DNA of 64,000 nucleotides, from positions 6,952,437-7,016,436 of the forward strand of contig NC_071334.1 in NCBI RefSeq assembly GCF_027744825.2, written 5' to 3'. The notes under the pieces are model-generated. The model ran no database searches and was not told the DNA's origin. It worked only from the letters and a program-made list of their open reading frames with translations. The stretch comes from Synchiropus splendidus (taxonomy: Eukaryota > Chordata > Actinopteri > Syngnathiformes > Callionymidae). Position numbers and translations under genes: made by a program. Below, piece after piece: positions 45,972-60,900 of the stretch (position 1 is its first letter; each line of letters opens with the position of its first letter).

Positions 45972-48900
45972 GTCTCCACATGTTGAGCTGCTCCACTGGC
46001 ACAGTTTCTCCTGCAGCTGAATTCCTCTCTAATAACTGACAAGCCTGGAGGACTTGTCAGAGAAGAGCTGATGCAGTTGTGAGCGGCAGTTTAGAGGTGT
46101 GAACAGGAGGGTTCTGAAAAGGAAAAGGGAGTCAAAGCCTGTCCATGTTATTCTGGCTGCGCTGTGAAAAGGTGCATTATTTGCTTGTTGCATCACAGAT
46201 GGGAAAGCTGGTTCTTTGTTTTGAGAATTGCACCAAAAAAGTGAATCGATTAAAACTTACAGTACCTTCAGTACCTACCTACAGTACCTACAATACTGGG
46301 GGTGATGGCACTGAATTTTGTGGCCAAATAATACTGAATACACAAAAGTTTTTGGTTGTTTTTTTTTTTGTTCATACATAGTACATAATAGAACATTTTT
46401 ATAAATATTTTAAATTGATATTTATTATTTTTTAATCCAAACTATTTTTGACAAAAATAAATCAGCTGAGGCTTTAAAAAAAAGAAAAAAACATGCATGC
46501 CTAAAGTGCGTTGCATTAGAGACACCCACAATAAATGAATTATTTGGTGCAAGTCTACTTAGCCACAGTGAGCATGTGTGTACTCAGTATGTGGTTGTTA
46601 TTGTTATCACCAGATGTTATCACCTAATTGTTATGTCCCCTCTTCAGCATTTTTGCCTTCTAAAGGAATATTGTAAAGGCGTGGACATTATGAGCTTTAT
46701 TGGGTTTTAAAGGGCCTGGTCACATAACCCGCCCCTTGGCTCGGCGTTGATATGTTCTGCCACCTAGTTTGTTACTACTATCATCAGTAGGATGCCAATA
46801 TTTGAGATTTGATTCATACCAGGGTGACTGATGCACTGGCCTTCTCATCCGCCAAAATGGGCAAGCGGAACCCCTATTTTCTGCCTCTTGCCGGTGCAAT
46901 TTTTAGATCAAGTAAAATTGTTAGAGGAAAGACACTTGTTGGGATCATGTGTCCTCATGTTTTGTTTTTTTTTTCAATGTACATTTTGTATGACATTTGG
47001 AGCAACATCTGAGTAATCTTGATCATCCCAACTTTTTTGCCTACAAGTTAATCCCAGCTGTTATTACCATTCGTATCTCGTGTTTTTAGTACAGTGCCAC
47101 CGTCATTCGTCCTCATTAAGTAAGGGCGTCTCATTCACTAATGCCTGGCGGACACTTCCTGTCTGTGTGTCCACCACACGCTGAGTTCATGTATTTTTTC
47201 CTGGTGGTTAATTCAGACGAGTGGATTTCACTGCATGGATGTGAGCGGAGCTTGGGGAGCTGCAGGGTGGGGATTGTGATGTAACGCAAAATCATTTCCT
47301 CCTCTTTTTCTTTTTTTTTTTTTTTTGGTCAATCGTTCCCTGAAAGTTGTGGTGCAGGAACGTGGAATTATGTAAATCCGGAGCTCATAATTTGTCCCAT
47401 TTAATCTGCACTATCCTGCAGTTTAATTGTCTCTGGGGGGTCAAAGGAAGTGTGCCTCGCCATCCCGCCTGTTTGCTGCCGGATGATTATTTTCATGGAG
47501 TGTTGAGCAAATGGCTTGGGGCTGACAGCAGTCGCTTAAAGTGGCTATAATTACCTTCCATGTCTGGGCTAATTGGAAGTGACATATACCATCAGGTGGC
47601 TTAGTGGCGCCCGGCTACGGAGGCGAAGTGAGCCGAGAAGTGCAACTATCAGCCAAAACCTGGCCACCCTGCTGACCTGTTCCTCTCTTGTCATTTCTGC
47701 CTAATAGCGCACAGGTGTTAATCTGCCGTTATAGTAACAAAACGCTTCCTGTCTGTGCTGCTCGCCCGCTTGGGTCGCGGGGAGCCGCTGAGCCGATTAA
47801 ATCCTTTGTTTTGCTGTTAGCGCAGGTTAGCCCAGTCTCAGAGGTGGCGGCGGGACATCGCTGTGAGACATAGCTTTTTTTTTTTTCTTCCTCAATGCCA
47901 CCAGGACTTGCGTTATGCGTTTTCACGTGAAGGCCAAAGACGCGTTGAGAGAAGTGCGCTTGCTTCAGGGGTCGTGCAAGGAGCTGGAAATGTCCTTCGT
48001 GTCTAACTGCCTGAAATGCATCAGGACGGAGAGAGGCAAGAGGTATGTGGCTTGGAAACTGGTCTGTGTGGACTCTCCAGGTGTCCCTCTGTATGTAGTC
48101 AGCACTTCTATGGTCATGGATCATTATTTAGCACCCCTGCAGACAAGCCAGGCCCAGTTTCTGTCACTTCAGCGGCTCTGCAGACAACTCCATTAACCTC
48201 CAGCAGAGTCCGACTTGACAGCTTTTAGGCTCTAGTTGGTCATCAGACATCCGCAGCACTGACTAATGCTTCTTCCAAAAGCAGAGGCTACTATGTATAA
48301 TGTAAAACCTCACAAATAACACAGCTAGCAAGGACACGGTTTACAATCTGAATCTGGCAATATGCTTGAAATTACTGAGCAACATACAGGTCAGTAGAGT
48401 TCAACTCATCGCGATTCAGAATGGCAGACCCTTTAGCTTGCGTCCCGACTGTGCCTTGACTATAAATAAGAACGCGTTATTAATCCTCTTCAGAGGAAAG
48501 ACAGGCACTGTTGAAAGTCTAATGATGATACGGATAAAAGGTTGGCAGATACGAACCGGCCTTTGTGTTCTGAAAGGCAACAATGAGGCTGTCTGGTGAA
48601 GATTTTAAGGAGAGCTTGGTTGTTGGCACAAAGGATGACCTGAGGTGTTCAGGCTTGATCCTTGACATGGTGAGTTTGTCTTCAGGTCAGTCATCCTGCC
48701 TTTCATTCCCAGTGCATGACACACTGCTGTAAATGACCGACTCTGATGTGTCCTTCAGTTTGTTCTACGGGTGGATGATATGGCAAAAATGTTGTATCAT
48801 GTTTTTTTGAACAATGAAATCACAATTTTTATGACATCACGGTTTTGTACGCATTTTTGAGACGAATTTGTCTGCTTTTTATAACCACACTACAGAAGTA

Positions 48901-51900
48901 TAAAACAGTACTGGTGGCCTTTTGAGAAGGCTCTGATGAAAATGCAAACTAGAGCAGGGAGATATGGCATAATATCGCAATATATTTTTTCATATCGTTC
49001 AATGTTGATTATTATCCTTTTTTTTAAAACTGTTGTTTCTAAAATGTCTTTTAAAGCAAGTAAGTAAAGTACAGTCATTTTAACATTTTACTGACTTCAA
49101 AAGAAATGTATTCAACTAAATGTGATCACCACAGTATTCACACACAATATTTTGAAATGCCTCATTTAGTCTTCATCATTATCTGCTGCTTTTTTTTGTC
49201 CAAGTGGTAAACGGGGTGATGGCCGATAATCGACATTGGCTATATTTTCATGTCATCTAGTTTCATCCTCGACAAAGTAGAGATCCTGATAGATTCATAT
49301 CATAGATTGTTAGTCAAGAAAACAATTTGTCACCTTCATCTGACTTGTACTGTGTTATCATTCGCATGCGGTTCCTAATGTTTATTTTTCGGCATAATTT
49401 TATTCTAGTGTTACTCTAGAGTCAGTGGCACCGTGTCAGCATAGATCTGTAATGCATGGATTGTGACAGATGCGGTCCAAATGATCTCCCCACTTTGGCA
49501 GAGCATTAACATGTTCCAGTCATTCGCGATCGAATATTGTCATATCGCACACGCCAACTTTTATGTTAGTACGAATGCTTAAGTTAGCAGTTTTGTTTTT
49601 TTTTTTTGGTGCTATTGAATACTGCTATGAGATTTGGATTATTTTTGTTTGTTACAGCATCGCAGTTGTGTTATTATCATTGGGGATCGGAAGATTTTTA
49701 ACGATTCTGAATCTATTATCGATTTGGTTTCTTAGCGATTCTGTTATCGATTCTTACTGAGAAAAATGGGAGAGAAACAGTTCATTCAGTATTAATAGAT
49801 TTGGGTATCATTTTTGATTTTAGCTATTCCATTTATGATGCTACTTACTGAAAATGGGGCGCAGTGATTGTCAGTTTTTAAGAGTCAAATCAGGATCCAA
49901 AACACTGTTTTTATTGATAGGTTTTCTGTGTCGCACAAATGACGGAGGAACTGTCATTTAGCGTTCAAAAAGCTGCATGGATTTAACATCAGTGAAACAG
50001 GAATGTGTTGTGCTGTCGGATCTGGAACAAAACTGTGATGCCGGAACCATGGAACAGTTGACAGAGAGCTACACTCCTTTTAAACAGAGGTCTTTATGGG
50101 TCTATGTCAACAATGTATCTCATTTATGTATCTGGTGAAGCATCCTAAAATGGTCTTATTTGAGAAACGATATAAAGATGACATCTAAGATAATGCGTTC
50201 AGTGTAGCTCCATAGTTCCTTTCGTCTCATTATTGTCGGTGCAGGAGACAGACTGGGAACACTTCTCTACATCACAGTAGAAAGAAGTACGGCTCCAATA
50301 TGAGGTGTGTGACATTATTATTAGCGAATCAATTTCCAGTTAGCGCCATGCTAGCCGTCAAGCTAGCTGTTAGCTGTGGGGTGTCCACCTTCCCTGATCG
50401 AACACAGAACACTTTTTCATCGTCCTAAACCCACATCGTCGTGACATGGCACCGTGAACGTGCAGCGTCTAGAGCCAGACTTCAGTCGGGATCCAATAAG
50501 ACAAACAATTCAATAACAATTCAAGGCAGCCCACACAAAGGACACACCTACAGTGTTGGTCATGTGTACAAGTTCACTTTTAGGTCCGTTTTTTTAGTCT
50601 CCACTTTTTGAAACTAGGTCCCACCATGGATGACCGAACCCCACTTTTTGTTGGAATGGAATAATTGGTTGCTTGTCAAATGTATTCATCAGCCCTTTTG
50701 TATTTTGTTGCATTATCGTCTTTTCAAGTCAAATTGCAATGTGCTACATGTCTCGCTGTGTTTCTCTCATTTGTGGGGCGTGGCAGACTCGAGTCAAACC
50801 ACAGAATTGTGGGTTTTGTGAAAAGAAGTGTTCTGCATCTCAGTTTCTGTCTGTGGGCAAGACTCAATATTGGATTTTAGTCTTTGATGTGGGCACGAGA
50901 GTTTGTAGAACTCGCCCATCCACAGCTGGTTTGAATCAGAGGTGAGGATTATTGTGATGGGCGATAAATTCCCTGTGGAACTGTGCACACACAAATGTTT
51001 TCATAGAACGAAAGCTTGTTTACTATTCTTTCAGTCATTCTGCTCCCTTCATTGACTTACTGCGAGGGAAGCAACTTCATCCTTCTGTCTGTCTGTCTCA
51101 TGAATGTTGTTTCACAATATATTTTGGTATTGTTTCATCTCCCACCCTGACTAAACCAAACCTGCAATATTGCATATGGTCCTTCAAATTCAGGAACATT
51201 ATACTTCCTCTATGAAAGTGAGAATCTCCGAGGGAAGAATGTGAGGCCAGCTTTGAAGGGAAAATCGGGTTCAGGAGTGTGACTGCAAGAAGTTAGTGTT
51301 CCACGTTTGAGGCTGTTGCTGACCTTTCTCTGTATTCAGATGAAAAAAAGTGTACGTTGACAAATGCCTATTGAACTTCCAAACTTGCGAGTGTGCAGTT
51401 CTACTTCTCTACTTTTGGTTTCTGTTATCTGTTCACATCTCTGTTCGTGGCCTTCTCTCCTACAGTCAATCCCTGTCCAGTGGGGAGCTAGATCCAATCG
51501 GGTTTATAGAAGATGACCTTTTTATCCCCAGCAGTGTCCTCAAATGTTTTTTGCAATACGACCATCCAGTTATGTTTACACTTATGGATTTGGAGACTCG
51601 GCAATACTTCTTACACTGTCAGATAATACAGTATATCTCTTTTATTGGGTGGCCCGATATCTTTTATCAATATCTCGCTACTTCCAGGCTGTGTGACAAT
51701 ATACAAAATTCGGTTTGATGCGTCAAATTTAACCAGAATATACCAGAATAATGCTCCTTACGCGCACATAAGGGGCAGAGCTGGCAAGCAGCCGTGGAAC
51801 TGAATGACATCAGCAGCGCTCACAGGCTGCAGAGATGCAGCAGCTTCATTTGAAACACTGTACAAAACGGAGGCGATGTTGATAGAAGGATATAGCTTCA

Positions 51901-54900
51901 GTGCATATCCCTTTAGGTCTCAGTATTCCTGCTGGAGCTGTATCAATATTTCTCCCAGCCCTAGTCTCTTATTCCTGCGTGACCTTGTGCTGTCATTAAT
52001 TCACTTTTAAATGGAAGAGTAAGTGGTAAAGATCCATCCATGGTTTCTCTCGATTTGTGGTGGATGCTATTTCCTGGGGAGATACAATACTCCGCATTGT
52101 GCTGTATTGCACTCATGACTGAGGTTGTCCTTTCTTTGATTTGCTCCGCCATTTGTTCATCTGGCTACTACTGCATTAGCAAGTTCAAGCATTGTTTTAG
52201 CTTTGGAGGTGTCATTTGTCATTGCTTGACTATGTGACTACATGATGTTGTCTAAACATGCAGCAGTTGTTGTAAGCATGTTGTTTCGGGAAGGCTAGCT
52301 GTCTGCTTGTCGACAGAGTTTCCATGTTGCCACAGACGTCTTTGAACTGGGCTTCCATGTTTAGTTTAGCTGAGTCTGAGTTACGTTTTGGTGCATTTTA
52401 ACAGTCATTGACGTTTCAAGCTCATTTCTGGCCACGTGAGTTAGCACACTTGAATTGAAGTACAGCCGCAGAGGAGGATGCTGTTGTCTCCACCTTGGCT
52501 CTGGGTTTGTCTTCACATGGTGCCATAGCTGATGTCTTATTGTTGATGACCATGTTCAAAATATGCCTTTGTTCTGAACCAAATATTGAAGGTAATATTG
52601 TCCTGATAAACACCTTTAATGTGCAGCACCAACATGGCCAATATTTTTTTGCTTCAGCAAATCAAACGCTCTTCATCGTGTTTGCAGAGCTGTCGCTGTG
52701 AAGCAGCCTCACTGAACTGGTGCATGACTAGATTTGTTTTACAAGGGTATGAAGTAATCCCGTGTGGATTTAGTCTGGCTGACTTTCTCAGCGAGGGCGT
52801 TGGCGTCTTCCAGTGCTTGTTTCTCTCTGGAGAGAGGCTCAATGTAAAGCACGCTGACTCCAGACCAGCTGCACATTCACATGCCCTTAAAGTGTTTCCG
52901 TTTCACTTTTGCACCAAATGGAATTTTTATCATATTTTCAGTCCTTTTAAGTGGAACTATGTGGTGAGCGGTGACCTCATTCATGACTCCGTCTGCTAAT
53001 CCCAGACTCTTTGAAACTGGAAAGGTCGAAATCGTTATCGAAGTGATGATGCAGCTGAATGTCTGGATGGGTCTTTTCATGTCTCTCTCAAACTAGCAGC
53101 TCATTCTGGACAGTGATGATGCCAGTGAGTCACCCTGTCCAACCTCTGTCCTTTAGTTTGGTCCCTTTGACCCCAACAAGCCAGATTTTTCAATACTTTA
53201 AAAGGATTTTTGTGTATTTATATCGTTGTTTTGCTCCTGCCTTGTTTTGAATATGCTTTGGTTCTTAGCGTATTGTTTGTTTTTGTTTATAAATATGTGT
53301 ATTTTCTTTTTTCTGTTTTTATTTTTACCTCATCTTTTGAGTAATTTGAGCTTTGAACACATTTATTTTCCCCTATTGCTCCCTGCATGTTTACTGTGCT
53401 ATTCTCTTATATTCTCGAATAGAGTTATGTATATGTTTTTTGTATTTTTTTTTCACAAACTACATATTACATCTTGGTTAATTTGTTTGCAGTGTTCATT
53501 TTGCGTCCAATTTTATTTAGAATATATATATATATACCTGTACATAGAGAGAGAGAGACAAGAAACAGTATGTTAGAAGTGTCAGACTAGGCATTAAGAT
53601 GTTATGGTTTCACACCAGCTCAAGAGCTAAGTCAAGTTCATCCAAGTGAATTTATCAGACCATATCTATTTGTTTAATCAGCAGTGTTTTGAAATTTTCC
53701 TTCAGGAGTCAAGCTGAAGTTTGCGCAGAAAAAGGCGGCTGACTCACCGCCTCTTCCCCTGTACTTCTCTTTCCGATTGTAAAGGAGGAATGTGGTGTGT
53801 CTCTTGTAGATGAATTCAGCGTCACACATGCTGACGCTTCTGTTTCTGCCAATGAGCACCATTTCTGTGGTGAAATCTCCTTTCTAACCTCTTCCTTATT
53901 TTAGGGCTGTCTGTGGTGGAACTGAGTCAGCAGGCCGAAATAAACTTAGACGGGCTTTGACTCAGCCATCATTAACAGACCAAAAACACATATTACACTG
54001 TTTTGTAATTGATACTGCTCTCAGTGTACAGGTTGTTTGTGTCATATGTGGCTGTTTATTTTTTTATTTGGCTAGTGTATTCAAACTAATGATGCAGTGG
54101 AGGATAAATTATTGGGCTTTCTAAAAACGTTCCTAGATAATACCGTGGATTACCAGTGTCTTGTGTAGGGTCAGAGAGCAGATGGTTCCCTGGCTTTTCT
54201 GGTTGGGGCAACACGTTTAGTTAGTGTTTAAATGTGCTTGAAATGTGATATTAAAGGGTGTGGGCAAGTGTTTAGGTGGCCAACTATAACAACCATTGAT
54301 ACTCAGCACTCACACACACGATTTCAAATGTTTATTTATTTTTTTAAAAATATATATTTAAAATACACTGTATAACAAAGCAAACTTGGCAGCGTGTTCG
54401 TTGATGCCTTCCTCCTGGCAGCTCAAACGCTCGCGATAGCACGTTCAGACCGCTCTCTTTCTCTTCAGTGCTGACAATAGTGTGCCGGTGTGTGCTCACT
54501 CTGTCTCAAGGATTGGACGCATAAGTTCTACACAGGACTGGCACAGATGGCCTGAAAATGGAAATTGATTCACAATTTTTGTTCACAATTTACAAATGCA
54601 AATAATACGTTTGAAAGGTTTTGCTTTTATTTTACCAAAAACTATAACTCATATTTCCCTTCCTGAAATAAAAGTACCTGCTGTTACCACCTCATGTTGT
54701 TGCTGAATTAAACAACTTATAATTTATGCATGAATATTGTTGTACAAGTGCAACAAGACACCTAGAACGAAAAATACTTCAGGCTCGGGAGCACATACCT
54801 GGGATCCGTAGTTTTCAGTGAGTGGATAAACCCATTCAAGATGCATATTAGGGAAGGGTGAAAAAAAAAAGATTCAGCTGTGCTCTATTTGTTCTTGATC

Positions 54901-57900
54901 ATAGTTTTAAATGTTTTAATCTCTCAATAGCAGTGTTGGTTGCTGAGGCTCTGAACCAGAGTTGGCTTAGATTGAGCCGATGAGACATGTAGGATGTAAT
55001 CGTCTGACTTGGATCTTCTCAGCAATCGCATGATTTAAAGTAAGATGCTTCTGCGTGATGATCAAAACCTGAATTGTTGCTGTGATGTCAGTTTTATTCA
55101 GTGGAAAGTCTGACACTCTTGAACGGACTTCTAATGAATTTATTATCCGTTGTGAGTCAGAATACCGGTCGACCAAATCAGTCTGCTGACGTGACGCATG
55201 TGCACGCACGGACCTGAGCAGTCTCTGAATGTGTGTTTCATTGGTTTAGCTGCAGTATATATGCCCTGTGATGGGTTGTTTAGGTTGCTTTATTCAGGGT
55301 GGCCCTGCTTGTCCATTGTGATAGCAAGAAGGCTCCCTACACAAACATTTTTGGAACAACCACGAGGCACTCAATAAATGAAGAGAAATGGAGGAAATAA
55401 ATTCCTGTGGTTACTGTACATGAGTCTGCCATTACTGAGGTTTACGGAATTAGATGAGATATCCTGCATTTGTCCTACAGTGGGGACATTCCACATTGTC
55501 ACAGCTATTGGACCTGTGGACCACTTCAAGTTGACTTTGGAATATGGCCATTTGAGGTGCAGCTCTTGCTCTTCCAAAAAATCTGAAAGAATTACAAAAG
55601 TAATTGACGCCACGTGCAAGCAAGTCATTGTCCTCCTATCCTCTATGTCAGTGAAGTCTATTCACTGAACTGCTGACATGAATATCATTCATGAAGACGT
55701 GGGCTGATTTGTCGCCGGTGTCGCTCTACAGGATGGAATCTTCGTGTCTGGACTTGGCCCTGGAAGGCGAGCGCCTCTGCAAGGCAGGGAACTACCGCGC
55801 CGGAGTGTCTTTCTTTGAGTCAGCCATCCAGGTCGGGACAGAGGATCTCCAGATTCTCAGCGCCATCTACAGCCAGCTGGGCAATGCATACTTTCACCTG
55901 CAGGAGTACAACAAAGCCCTCGAGTACCATCGGCATGACCTCACACTCACACGGTAACAATGACTCTGGTGTTACTTTTAGAGATACTGTAGAAAAGATT
56001 TGAATAAATCATATCTAATTTCCTCAAATCAAGTGTTAAATTGTCGGTAAAAAAGCATAAATAACTCTCCGGGTGTCAGATCATCCTCTTGTTTAACAAA
56101 CTATGTGGCGTTGTTGCACATTTTGATTTACTTCTGCAGGTATTATAAGTGTAACTCGCATCTCTCACTTCAGTAATAAATCCATGTAAACCATCCTTCT
56201 GTTGCAATAAATTATTATTGACATTGTGATATTTGTTTGCCCACTATCTTCGTGGACTGAAAACCTAGAAAGCCCTAAATTTCTTTTCTGGGCCTATTCT
56301 CAAGCATCTCTTTCGCCTGAGCAGACCAAGCCGATTTTATTTCTCTGGTTCAATATGCCTTCTTTACCTGCCGACAGTCATCTTCTTCCTCTCCTTCCAG
56401 AACAATTGGTGATGAACTCGGTGAGGCCAAAGCCAGCGGGAACCTCGGGAACACACTAAAAGTTCTGGGCCGATATAATGAAGCGGTGGTTTGTTGCCAA
56501 AGACACTTGGACATCACCCGAGCCATGTATGACAAGGTGGGTCCGTCAGAAGAGAGAATTTAGCAGCAGAAGAGCTAAAATTGAAACCTGCTTCTGCAGA
56601 GTTGTTGTCGACGCTGTCTGCTGTCTGTGTATTTAAAGTCTCTAATTACAGAACTGGTCACTCCGGTTTCCGCCTGCCTGCCTGTGTGTGTGTGTGTGTG
56701 TGTGCGCGCTGTAGGTTGGGCAAGCTCGAGCGCTGTATAATTTTGGGAACGTTTACCACGCCAAAGGAAAGAGCATCTGCTGGAGTGGAACTGAGCCGGG
56801 AGACTTTCCAGAGGAAGCGCGGATCGCTCTGAGGAAAGCAGCTCAGTACTACGAGTGAGTCGGGGTTGTTTACTTGCTTTGTTGTTTCTCACCGAAAAAT
56901 GACCCGAAAATATCATCACAGCCGAAGCTTGTGTTGGAGTTCCGAACTCTTATTTTGAGTATTTGGTCAAAAGTATGTGGTTAAAAAGCTCTGGGCAGCG
57001 TCTGAAGTATAAATAGATTAGAATTTCACCGTTAATGATGATCCTCAGGTCTTTCTTTTCCGCTTCCAATTCTGCATCCTGAATGGATCAAGACAATTCT
57101 ATACCATGAGTGAGTGACTGCACATGGGCTGTTAACATACACAGTTCACTGTGCTGGCTGTGATGCGAGGCTTCATCTTGGAGAGAAGAATATGCTGCTG
57201 CCAGTGTCTGCACTGCACAAGTGAGCATGTACAATCGAGGTTACTGTGTATTCACATGGCCATTGGTCAGTGAAACAACACCTTTTTTTTGGCCAATACT
57301 GATTGACTGGTGATATATTTTTTTTATTTTATTGACAACTAAATCACACACAGAAGTGAGTTACAGTAATTACACAAACCTATTCAACAATTATGCTGAA
57401 CAACACTGTATAGAAAGCATTGCCACTTAAAAAAATAAGTAAGAAATAAGCAATAGTGTTAAGTGTTTATGATGAAATAATTTACCTTTTCAATGAACAG
57501 ATCAAACCCCCAATGTAAAGCATGGGTTTCACCTGTGGTTCGCTCCAGTTAGCTTTTGCTTGGTTAGCTTCTTGTTAGCGCTGGATTTCAGTGTGGTGAT
57601 TCTGAGTCTATGGGAGCATATCTTGCAAACTGCAGTTTGGTTTGGTTTGTTTTCCTTGATGGACAAGTATTGCCGCCATCGTGGCTGGCTGGCTCTGATG
57701 TCTGCTGCTCCAGCAGGTAGTCAGATTTAAAAGGGTAAATTCGTCATGTCGGAATATAAACAGCATCTTATTAAAAAATCTATATTTTGTATATTTCGTT
57801 TCATCGCTGATCACTATAAATCCCATATATGCCCACATTGCCGCAGATAAATCGGCCAGCTGATCAATTGGTGCAGCCCTAAACTTCTTTTTTTGACATC

Positions 57901-60900
57901 CTTGTTGTGCTTTGTTTATGTCCAGATGCACGGATCAAGTTCTGCACGCAGCGGAATTGTTCCTGTCATTCAGTCATTATCATTTTTCCATTAAAGAGAA
58001 GCCGAAGACCACCATAATCCATGTCCACGTCCATGATGCATAATGAGGAGTGCTGGCAGGCAATTGAAGCGTGTGATTTATTCACTATCGTCTTGATGCA
58101 TTTAACAAAAAAAGCTTTATGATTTTATTTTTATATAAATTTGAACAGGTGCAGCTCCAGACGTTAAAATATTGTTCTGGTTTTGAGCGGTGGGGAGAAC
58201 GTTTATTTCACTCCACAATTCAACACCCCAGTTATGAGTTTTCAGCTTGCCACGATCTTTTCACTTTGTTTAGATACGGTTTATCACAGGTCATCATTCA
58301 TGGTGACTCTCATTTAAGCCCTGGTGGTTTGCCACGATTGTTAACATGCTGTGGAAACCCTGATTCTGAATCATGAATTTCTTTTCTCCCTGTTCATTGT
58401 AGATTCTCGAGTAATCGTTTCATCCTATTTAATGGTATCTTTGCTGGTATAAAGAAGTACCTGTCAGTCAGGAGCATTCATTGGTGAACCTGCCGAACCT
58501 GGTTGATCCTAAGACGGGACTTTCATCTTTGCAGGGCAAACCTGTGTCTGGTGAAGGAGCTGGGTGACCGTGCAGCTCAAGGCCGGACTTATGGAAACCT
58601 GGGAAACACGTATTATCTGCTGGGCGACTTTAAAACCGCAGTGGCTGCACATGAGAAGGTGCGTTGCAAACTTGTCATTACTGCGACTTGGGTTGTTAAA
58701 GAGTGTCACCTCTTCACTGCCGCAGCTTTTTCTGAGCATGGCTCAGGCGTGTTCTCTGTTTATAATGAGCACCCAACTGCTTCCTTTTTTTTTTCTGGCA
58801 GCGCCTCCTAATCGCCAAAGAGTTTGGCGACAGATCTGCGGAGAGGAGGGCGCATTGTAACCTCGGCAACGCCTGCATCTTCCTCAGCCAGTTCGAAGTG
58901 GCGGCCGGTCATTACAAGTGAGTGTCTGCCTCACCGTCGTGACGTTGCTCCTCTTGGAGAAATACCTTCCCCAGGAAGGACTGCGGCAATATTACTGTTG
59001 CCTGGTGAAAGTACAGTCCAGTCAGGGGTCGCCAAGCTGCCATTTTCTCTCCGCTGCTTGGACTAAATGTATCGGTTTATTGTTGTTTTTAGCTCCTTCG
59101 AGTCACCTGTCCTTATGAACCGGCTTTCCTGACTCATGCATGTGTTTCATAGACGTCCTCCTCTCCATGATGCAGTAACTTCCTCATCAAGATGATGCTA
59201 CTGTATCATAAAGGTCTGAAATCTGTGTGAACTAGACGTTGCATGAGTCAAGTGCAATGTGACGACACTGCTGTCTTCTCCCTTGCACACAATTTATGAC
59301 TATTTTTGCCTCAAAATATTGCAAGTTTGTGCATTGAGGAAGCTATTGCAGTGTTCCATAGGGGTCCAATATCTAATATCTTAAATCCATGGGATTGGAA
59401 AGAGTTGGGGGAAGAAATATTGCTACACAATGCAACATGTGTATATCAGATCAAACAAACCATGAAACCGCTGCTTCCTTTGTCCCGGGTCCAATGACAC
59501 CAAGTTGACAAGCAATAACTCTGCAACCCACTGGGTGGGGCCTGAGGCTTGAGGGTCTCGAGCTCAGAGTTGGAGGCACCTAGTACGTGTTTGGCATCAA
59601 TGTGAGCCACCTAGGAATGTGTCCTGCTCTGTGGAGCTGCTTCTCTCTGGAACAAGGGGCCCATTATTAAGAGTGTAAGGGCCAGCAGGAGCTCCATCAG
59701 CATGGAACTGTTAAAGCTGTCCCACAATGAGACTCACTACTTGGCATCAGTCAACGAGTTTAGATCCGCATTTGTTTTTGCTACTTAACGTGTGTCAGCA
59801 AAGTCGATGTGCAAACTGTTTCATCTCTAGGAAGAACTGAACAGAACATGTGCGTTCATCTGCTCTCGATGTTACTATTTTATATTCAAACCTGAGATTG
59901 GAATATTGTTGATCATTCCTTTGGTGTTTTGTGTTGGAAATCAAGACAGTTCATTCAGATAGATCACTATTGTTGCTCTCCGTCGTTGGTCCACCATCAA
60001 CCGTCAGTTGCTCCCGACAGGAGAATCTCTTAGCCGAGAAAACAAACAGATGCCTATCACTCCCCGCACACGCCCTCCGCATTCTTTGAGCCGCCCCCGT
60101 CTGTGTTTCTCGCCCTGAAGGAGGACTCTGCAGCTGGCCCGGCTGCTGAAGGACCGAGCGGTGGAGGCCCAGGCCTGCTACAGTTTGGGCAACACCTACA
60201 CGCTGCTGCAGGACTATGAGAGAGCCATCGATTACCACCTCAAACACCTGGTCATCGCCCAGGACCTCAACGACAGGTAGGGCTCAGGACTGGTGCCTGG
60301 CCTCAGCATGCAGCCAAACTTGAGGGGAAACTCCCTGGTTCACGGTGAATCCCAAACCCCCTCTAGTGGCTTCATCTTGGCATTGCACACCCTCATTGAA
60401 GAAATCATTTAAGATATCTTGATAAACAGTGTTTGGAAATTCCAATATGAAAGTTGACTCACCCATGGATGGGCAGAGGTCAAAGGTCACTAAGACTCTC
60501 ATCTCTTCTCACCAGAACTGCGCCTCAGCTCTTCATCACTTCTGGTTTTCCCATCTTGTTGTGGTTGATTCAGTGACGCAGCCTTGAGCCAAACATCTGC
60601 TTGGTGTAACTGACTGCAGCCAGGATCCTCCGTCTTGTGCAATCCTAAGTGAGGCAATGTTTATCTCCACTGCAGAGTCGGAGAAGGAAGAGCGTACTGG
60701 AGTCTCGGAAATGCCCACACCGCCCTGGGGAACCACGAACAGGCCATGCAGTTCGCTGAGAAACATCTGGAAATCGCCAAAGAGGTGAGCGTGTGACAAT
60801 AGCGCCATCTGCAGCCTCAAATAGAACTGCATAGACGTTTGTAAATATCTAATAGTGAAGTGGAGACTTTCACTGACTTTTGTGATGCTGCAGACGGGCG

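Noticed and set aside
47729..48124. Minus-strand open frame of 131 codons in gpsm2 intron 2
   Set aside because: No domain recognised; composition follows the GC-richer block, and the opposite strand is also open.
55691..55731. Taking ATG 55691 as the main gpsm2 start
   Set aside because: An acceptor (ctctacag) lies at 55731 and the phase fits an upstream coding exon at 45047. Retained only as an alternative start.
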